Source: Clostridia bacterium
GTDB lineage: Bacteria > Bacillota > Clostridia > Oscillospirales > CAG-272
Assembly: GCA_017559555.1 (NCBI GenBank)
Contig: JAFYRH010000208.1
Span: 1-10,443 of the forward strand
DNA: 10,443 nucleotides
Reading direction: 5' to 3'
The notes below the pieces were generated by a model, which saw only the letters and a program-made list of their open reading frames with translations, searched no databases and was not told the DNA's origin. This document shows, piece after piece, positions 6,389 to 10,443 of this stretch (positions are counted from its first letter, which is position 1; each line of letters opens with the position of its first letter). Both the position numbers and the translations under genes were made by a program.

Positions 6389-7785
6389 CAGAACGACTCG
6401 TTCAAAAAGGAAAGCTTACCGACCCACGCAAATTAGCAGGGGTGGCATCCAATGCCCCCGTTTTGTTGGCGTTTTCGGGCGGTGCCGATTCGGTGGCGCT
6501 TTTGGATATGATGCAAAAGGAATATCCGAGTGCTCCTATCCTGTTGGCACACGTCAATCACGGTATTCGCGGTGAGGAAGCTTTGCACGACCGCAATTTT
6601 TGCGAGAACGTAGCCAAAGAGCGCGGACTTGAAATTGCCATTCTCGACGTCGATATTCCCGCACTTGCCAAAGAGAAGGGACAAAGCCTTGAGGAAGCCG
6701 CACGCGAGGTTCGCTATGCTTTCTTTGCCGATTTGATGAAAGAGAGAAAAATTCCGCTTCTCGTCACGGCACATCATGCTGATGACCATCTCGAAACCGT
6801 TCTTTTCCGCATCGCACGCGGAACGGGTCTCGCAGGTCTTTGCGGTATCGCACCCATTCGTCCTTTTGAGGTGGGGCATCTTGTGCGCCCACTGCTTGGC
6901 TTTACCAAAAAGGAGATTTTGGAATATTGTCAAGCCCACGGATTAGATTATGTAATCGACAGCACCAATGCCGATATTGCCTATGCACGCAATCGCATTC
7001 GAGCCGAAGTGTTGCATGTGCTGGAGTCACTGTTTGCCGATTCCTCGCATCGTGCCGTACAAATGAGCAAAGAACTTTGTGAGGATGAAGCGTACCTACA
7101 AGAGCTTGCCAAGAAGTTTGTAGAGGAAAACACTACTGTACGCGGTATTTCATATTTGCACCTGCAAAAGGCACATCCCGCTATTCGCCGTCGCGCCCTG
7201 CAGATGTGGTTTGAAAAAGAGAGAAATACATCTCTTGAATATGTTCACCTGCAAGCACTTGTGAGCTTGGTAGAGAGTGGCGATACAACCGCGCGTGTGG
7301 CATTGCCTGGCGGCGTGTCCGCTTATTGCACAGCTCGCGGTCGAATGTCCCTTACCAAAACCAAACCGCAACCCGTGGGGGATTACACAATACCGTTAAC
7401 ACTGGGAAAGACTCAAATTCCCAACACCGATATTTCTATTTGCATCACAAAAGATGAAAAATTAAACGGTGCCGATAAACAAGCGCAAAACGTTCTTGTG
7501 CTTTTTGGAGAGTGGGAAGACTTACAAAAAGAACTCGCATGGCGTAACCGTCGCGAGGGAGACGTTATTCTGCGTGGCAAAATGCACCGCCAATTGCGTC
7601 GCCTTTGGGCTGAAAAGGGCATTTCGATTGAGATGCGCCAAGCACTTCCGCTCCTTTGCCGCGGAGAGGAAATCGTCTGGGCTCCTTTTGTGGGAATGTC
7701 GGATGACTTAAAAGAAAAAATTGCTAAGGATGATAAATCCTCTGCTTACAAAATTGAAATCAACGTTCAGAACAACGCGTTTTGA
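6385..7785 (+). CDS. tilS: tRNA(Ile)-lysidine synthetase TilS
   Basis: 466 aa, usual for the long Bacillus-type enzyme. It uses ATP and lysine to convert C34 of tRNA-Ile(CAU) to lysidine, so that AUA is read as isoleucine. The N-terminal ATP-pyrophosphatase domain has the PP-loop SGGADS (31-36), VNHGIRGEEALHDRNFC (57-73), TAHHADDHLETVL (128-140; the commonest form has Q where H135 stands) and the DSTN...YARNRIR region (192-206). A middle helical domain follows. The C-terminal TilS_C domain (about 385-440) has RREGDVILRG and a WAPFVG-type end. The ATG overlaps the dnaB stop (ATGA), with only a weak upstream ribosome binding site, implying translational coupling. It uses about nine TTA/CTA/TCA codons, mostly in its 3' half, unlike its neighbours. 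Followed by hpt and ftsH as in many Firmicutes. Confidence 0.97.
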   Translation: MTERLVQKGKLTDPRKLAGVASNAPVLLAFSGGADSVALLDMMQKEYPSAPILLAHVNHGIRGEEALHDRNFCENVAKERGLEIAILDVDIPALAKEKGQSLEEAAREVRYAFFADLMKERKIPLLVTAHHADDHLETVLFRIARGTGLAGLCGIAPIRPFEVGHLVRPLLGFTKKEILEYCQAHGLDYVIDSTNADIAYARNRIRAEVLHVLESLFADSSHRAVQMSKELCEDEAYLQELAKKFVEENTTVRGISYLHLQKAHPAIRRRALQMWFEKERNTSLEYVHLQALVSLVESGDTTARVALPGGVSAYCTARGRMSLTKTKPQPVGDYTIPLTLGKTQIPNTDISICITKDEKLNGADKQAQNVLVLFGEWEDLQKELAWRNRREGDVILRGKMHRQLRRLWAEKGISIEMRQALPLLCRGEEIVWAPFVGMSDDLKEKIAKDDKSSAYKIEINVQNNAF

Positions 7786-7792
7786 GAACGCG
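7776..7792 (+). promoter_or_regulatory. Hairpin spanning the tilS stop, just upstream of the hpt ribosome binding site
   Basis: CGCGTT (7776-7781) pairs perfectly with AACGCG (7787-7792) around a TTGAG loop that contains the tilS stop TGA (7783-7785). The hpt ribosome binding site begins 6 nt downstream. No U-tract follows, so it is not a terminator. It could expose or protect the hpt start depending on ribosomes finishing tilS, or act as an RNA processing point. Function is inferred from position only. Confidence 0.4.
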
Positions 7793-7797
7793 AAAAG

Positions 7798-7805
7798 AAA
7801 GGAAG
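7798..7805 (+). promoter_or_regulatory. Ribosome binding site that fixes the hpt start
   Basis: AAAGGAAG lies 6 nt before the ATG at 7812. This favours 7812 over the in-frame TTG at 7782, which overlaps the tilS stop, and over the ATG at 7821, which is too far away. Confidence 0.75.
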
Positions 7806-7811
7806 ATTGCT

Positions 7812-8366
7812 ATGCACCAAATGAGAGATGATATGAAGTACATTTTGGCAGACGAGAAAAAAATCCAAGAGACTTGCGACCGTCTGGCGGCACAAATCAA
7901 CCAAGATTATCCCGATCACGATCGCGAGCTTGTATTTGTTATTGTGCTCAAGGGCTCCGTCCTGTTTGCCACTGACCTCATCCGTCGTATTAACCGCCCC
8001 TGCACCATGGACTTTATGAAAGTTTCTTCTTACGGTAGCGGTGTTGAAACATCCGGCTTTATTCAAGTCAGTCTTGACCTCAAGCGCGACATTAAGGATG
8101 TTGACGTTATTATTGTTGAGGATATCATCGATAGCGGTCGCACCCTGCAAAAGCTTTGCTCGCTGTTGGCTACCCGCGGTGCGCATAGCGTAAAGTGCTG
8201 CACTCTGCTCGATAAGCCCTCGCGTCGCCAAGTGGAAATGCAGGCAGACTACACCGGTATTGTCATCCCCGATGAATTTGTGGTTGGCTACGGTCTTGAC
8301 TACGCAGAATATTATCGTAATCTTCCGTATATCGGCGTTCTTGACCCGTCGATTTACAGCGAGTAA
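7812..8366 (+). CDS. hpt: Hypoxanthine(-guanine) phosphoribosyltransferase
   Basis: 184 aa, close to the usual 180. It joins hypoxanthine (and usually guanine) to PRPP to make IMP or GMP in cytoplasmic purine salvage. Visible motifs are LKGS (47-50), a PRPP/pyrophosphate contact; the flexible-loop SSYG (72-75); the PRPP-binding signature VEDIIDSGRT (102-111) with the acidic pair E103-D104; the purine-contact lysine in LLDKPSRR (K135); and PDEFVVGYGLDY (153-164). The start at 7812 is chosen for its ribosome binding site. It lies 26 nt after tilS and 40 nt before ftsH. In B. subtilis, HprT together with TilS has been reported to activate ftsH, a possible reason for this conserved order. From 7812 to at least 8231 it has no TTA/CTA/TCA codon. 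Confidence 0.97.
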   Translation: MHQMRDDMKYILADEKKIQETCDRLAAQINQDYPDHDRELVFVIVLKGSVLFATDLIRRINRPCTMDFMKVSSYGSGVETSGFIQVSLDLKRDIKDVDVIIVEDIIDSGRTLQKLCSLLATRGAHSVKCCTLLDKPSRRQVEMQADYTGIVIPDEFVVGYGLDYAEYYRNLPYIGVLDPSIYSE

Positions 8367-8378
8367 ATAAAAAGAAGA

Positions 8379-8391
8379 TCCCCCTGGGGGA
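8379..8391 (+). promoter_or_regulatory. C5/G5 palindrome abutting the ftsH ribosome binding site
   Basis: TCCCCC (8379-8384), T, GGGGGA (8386-8391) is a perfect inverted repeat with a one-base centre. As RNA it can fold as UCCCC/GGGGA with a CUG loop. Its last base is the first A of the AAGGAG ribosome binding site (8391-8396). The stem could limit ribosome access to ftsH or mark a processing site. There is no U-tract, so it is not a terminator. Confidence 0.45.
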
Positions 8392-8396
8392 AGGAG
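8391..8396 (+). promoter_or_regulatory. Ribosome binding site of ftsH
   Basis: AAGGAG is followed by 10 nt and then the ATG at 8407. The spacing is slightly long but acceptable. It is the only good site before the FtsH frame and is directly joined to the C5/G5 palindrome. Confidence 0.75.
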
Positions 8397-8406
8397 TTAC
8401 AGAATT

Positions 8407-10443
8407 ATGAAGAAGAAAAACAGTTTTGGTCGCCAGCTACTTTTGTATGCAGTGCTGTTTGGCGTTATCATTCTAATGCTTTCTTCCTTGTTCTACAAGG
8501 ATACCGAAGGTACGGCAATTGATAACTACAGCGAGTTGGCAGCCTTTATCACAAACAACGAGGTAAAATCGGTCTACGTACACAACACGGGTAAGGTTAC
8601 CGTAACGCTCAAAGACGAGTCGCAAAAGAGCTATACACTTGCCTATGTGGATATGTTCTACCAAGATTTCCAAGATACGATGCTGGCAAACGGTGTTGTT
8701 GTAGAATATGAACCGCAGGAAACCATTCCGTGGTGGGTCAGCCTTTTGCCCACACTTGGCATTATTATTCTCTTTGTTGTCATCTATTTCATCTCGTTCA
8801 AAAAGATGGGCGGTGGCGGCGGAAAGTTCAACAACTTTGGCAAGGCGCGTGTCAAAACACCTGAGGTGGATGAGAGCAAGCGTGTACTCTTCCGCGATGT
8901 AGCAGGTGCCGACGAAGAAAAGGAAGAGCTTGTCGAAATTGTTGAATTCCTCAAAGATCCCTCCAAATTTACAAAGCTTGGTGCAAAAATCCCGCACGGT
9001 GTATTGCTCCAAGGCCCTCCCGGTACGGGTAAAACCTTGCTTGCCAAAGCAGTTGCAGGCGAGGCAGGCGTACCGTTCTACTCGATTTCGGGTTCCGACT
9101 TTGTAGAAATGTACGTTGGTGTAGGTGCATCCCGTGTGCGCGACTTGTTCGATACCGCACGCAAATCTCCCGCGGCAATTATCTTTATCGATGAAATCGA
9201 TGCTGTTGGACGTCACCGTGGCGCAGGTCTTGGTGGTGGACACGATGAAAGAGAGCAAACCCTCAACCAATTGCTCGTTGAAATGGACGGCTTTGGCTCG
9301 CACGACGGTATCATCGTTATGGCGGCAACCAACCGCCCCGACATCCTCGACCCCGCACTCCTTCGTCCCGGACGTTTCGACCGTCAAATTACCGTTAACT
9401 ACCCCGATATGAAGGGTAGAGAAGAGATCCTCAAGGTGCACGCACGCAACAAGCCTTTGGAGTCCGGTGTTGACTTCCACAAGGTTGCTCAGTCCACCGT
9501 TGGCTTTACCGGTGCAGACCTTGCAAACCTCCTCAACGAAGCGGCCTTGCTTGCCGCAAAGAAGGGCAAGTCCCTTATCGGTATGGAAGATATCGAAGCC
9601 GCATTTATGAAAGAGCTTCTCGGTCCTCAAAAGAAGACCAAAGTGCGCACCGAAAAGGAAAACAAGCTCACCGCATACCACGAGGCAGGTCACGCAGTTG
9701 TTTCTTACTATTGCAAGAACACCGACCCCGTTAAGTTTATCACCATTATTCCCGCAGGCAGAGCAGGCGGTGTAACCGTTAGTGTTCCCGAAGTCGATAC
9801 CTCCTACAATACGCGCGGTGACATGATCGACCGCATTCGCATGAGCCTTGGTGGACGTATTGCCGAGGAATTGATTATGGATGATATTTCCACGGGTGCC
9901 TCGGGTGACATTCAACAAGCAACCCAAATCGCACGCAGAATGGTTACTCGCTACGGTATGAGCGACCGCCTTGGCACCGTTCTTTACGGCTCCGGTCACT
10001 CCGAGGTGTTCCTTGGCAGAGACTACGGAACAGGCAAGGAATATTCCGAGCAAACCGCATCTGTTATCGACGAAGAGATCCAACGCATTGTTAAGGAATG
10101 CTATGCCGATGCAAAAGCAATTCTCACCGAGCATATTGATAAGCTTCACTTTGTTGCAGAGTACCTGCTCGGCCACGAAACAATGGATGGCGACCAATTC
10201 AATGCCGCTATGCAAGATGGCGCTACTGTTGAGCAACTCGAGGCAATTGCTGCAGAAAAGGCAGAGAAGAGCCGTCAAGATAACGAGGAGCGCGCAAAGA
10301 ATCAAGCAGCGGAAGCAGAAAAGGAGACTGACGAAGAAAAGTCCGAAGAAGAAGCTTCCAAGGATCAAAACGATCAACAAAATCAAAACGATGAAAAGAA
10401 AGACGACAACCAAGACGACAACGGTTGGGGCAATTTCATTCAT
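8407..10443 (+). CDS. ftsH: ATP-dependent membrane zinc protease FtsH, 3' end beyond the window
   Basis: 679 codons are open from ATG 8407 to the window edge without a stop, so the C-terminus is missing. FtsH is a hexameric membrane-anchored AAA+ protease that degrades misfolded membrane proteins and selected regulators. Order: TM1 (about 11-30), an extracytoplasmic domain (about 31-108), TM2 (109-131), a glycine-rich linker, then the AAA+ module. That module has Walker A GPPGTGKT (203-210), Walker [10 protein letters not shown] (258-266) and the second region of homology (306-326) with arginine fingers R320 and R323. The protease domain has HEAGH (425-429) and the third zinc ligand D501 in SGDIQQAT. 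All catalytic residues are present. From about residue 612 a highly charged E/K/Q/N/D-rich tail runs to the edge, already making the protein longer than E. coli FtsH (about 645). Only two TTA/CTA/TCA codons occur (Leu11, Leu23). Last gene of the tilS-hpt-ftsH set. Confidence 0.97.
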   Translation, partial: MKKKNSFGRQLLLYAVLFGVIILMLSSLFYKDTEGTAIDNYSELAAFITNNEVKSVYVHNTGKVTVTLKDESQKSYTLAYVDMFYQDFQDTMLANGVVVEYEPQETIPWWVSLLPTLGIIILFVVIYFISFKKMGGGGGKFNNFGKARVKTPEVDESKRVLFRDVAGADEEKEELVEIVEFLKDPSKFTKLGAKIPHGVLLQGPPGTGKTLLAKAVAGEAGVPFYSISGSDFVEMYVGVGASRVRDLFDTARKSPAAIIFIDEIDAVGRHRGAGLGGGHDEREQTLNQLLVEMDGFGSHDGIIVMAATNRPDILDPALLRPGRFDRQITVNYPDMKGREEILKVHARNKPLESGVDFHKVAQSTVGFTGADLANLLNEAALLAAKKGKSLIGMEDIEAAFMKELLGPQKKTKVRTEKENKLTAYHEAGHAVVSYYCKNTDPVKFITIIPAGRAGGVTVSVPEVDTSYNTRGDMIDRIRMSLGGRIAEELIMDDISTGASGDIQQATQIARRMVTRYGMSDRLGTVLYGSGHSEVFLGRDYGTGKEYSEQTASVIDEEIQRIVKECYADAKAILTEHIDKLHFVAEYLLGHETMDGDQFNAAMQDGATVEQLEAIAAEKAEKSRQDNEERAKNQAAEAEKETDEEKSEEEASKDQNDQQNQNDEKKDDNQDDNGWGNFIH

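Noticed and set aside
7782..7811. Ten-residue N-terminal extension of Hpt from a TTG
   Set aside because: The TTG lies inside the tilS stop and the hairpin loop. ATG 7812 has AAAGGAAG at good spacing and gives the usual protein length.
8473..10443. 656-residue open frame on the minus strand opposite ftsH
   Set aside because: It is in exact codon register with ftsH and open only because ftsH lacks TTA/CTA/TCA codons. The translation is Cys/Asn-rich with no recognisable domain, while the plus strand encodes a complete FtsH core.

Overview
The window looks like core chromosome from a low-to-moderate GC Firmicute, probably an uncultured Clostridia-type bacterium. This rests on gene order, strong AAGGAG-type ribosome binding sites and sigma-A-type promoters. 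The yybS-gdpP-rplI-dnaB block is the one known from Bacillus subtilis (yybS-gdpP-rplI-dnaC). The tilS-hpt-ftsH block that follows directly is also a classic Firmicutes cluster. No species can be named from the sequence alone.

Layout: positions 1-144 are non-coding. They hold a probable terminator stem-loop (1-39), a perfect hairpin (70-87) and a sequence resembling half of a terminator or repeat (121-136). On the minus strand, 816-145 encodes a hemolysin III/TrhA (PAQR-type) membrane protein with its own strong promoter (-35 at 870-875, -10 at 847-852). The intergenic region 817-1130 also carries the divergent promoter of the plus-strand operon (-35 at 1034-1039, -10 at 1057-1062).

From 1131 to the right edge, seven plus-strand genes follow closely: yybS (DUF2232 membrane protein), gdpP (cyclic-di-AMP phosphodiesterase), rplI (ribosomal protein L9), dnaB (replicative helicase), tilS (tRNA-Ile lysidine synthetase), hpt (hypoxanthine phosphoribosyltransferase) and ftsH (membrane AAA+ zinc protease). 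FtsH is cut by the window end after 679 codons without a stop. Gaps are 66, 36, 5, -4, 26 and 40 nt, with no terminator visible between genes. One long transcript from the 1057 promoter is therefore plausible, although internal promoters cannot be excluded by eye.

Together the operon combines second-messenger turnover, translation (L9, decoding of AUA by lysidine tRNA), replication fork helicase, purine salvage and membrane protein quality control. In B. subtilis, TilS and HprT have been reported to act together as an activator of ftsH, so the tilS-hpt-ftsH order may be regulatory as well as positional.

I see no mobile element, CRISPR array, tRNA, rRNA or clearly novel system. The observations most worth checking are the H-to-N change in a conserved metal-site motif of GdpP, the near-absence of TTA/CTA/TCA codons in gdpP, dnaB and ftsH (which creates very long false antisense ORFs), and small palindromes placed at the tilS/hpt and hpt/ftsH junctions.
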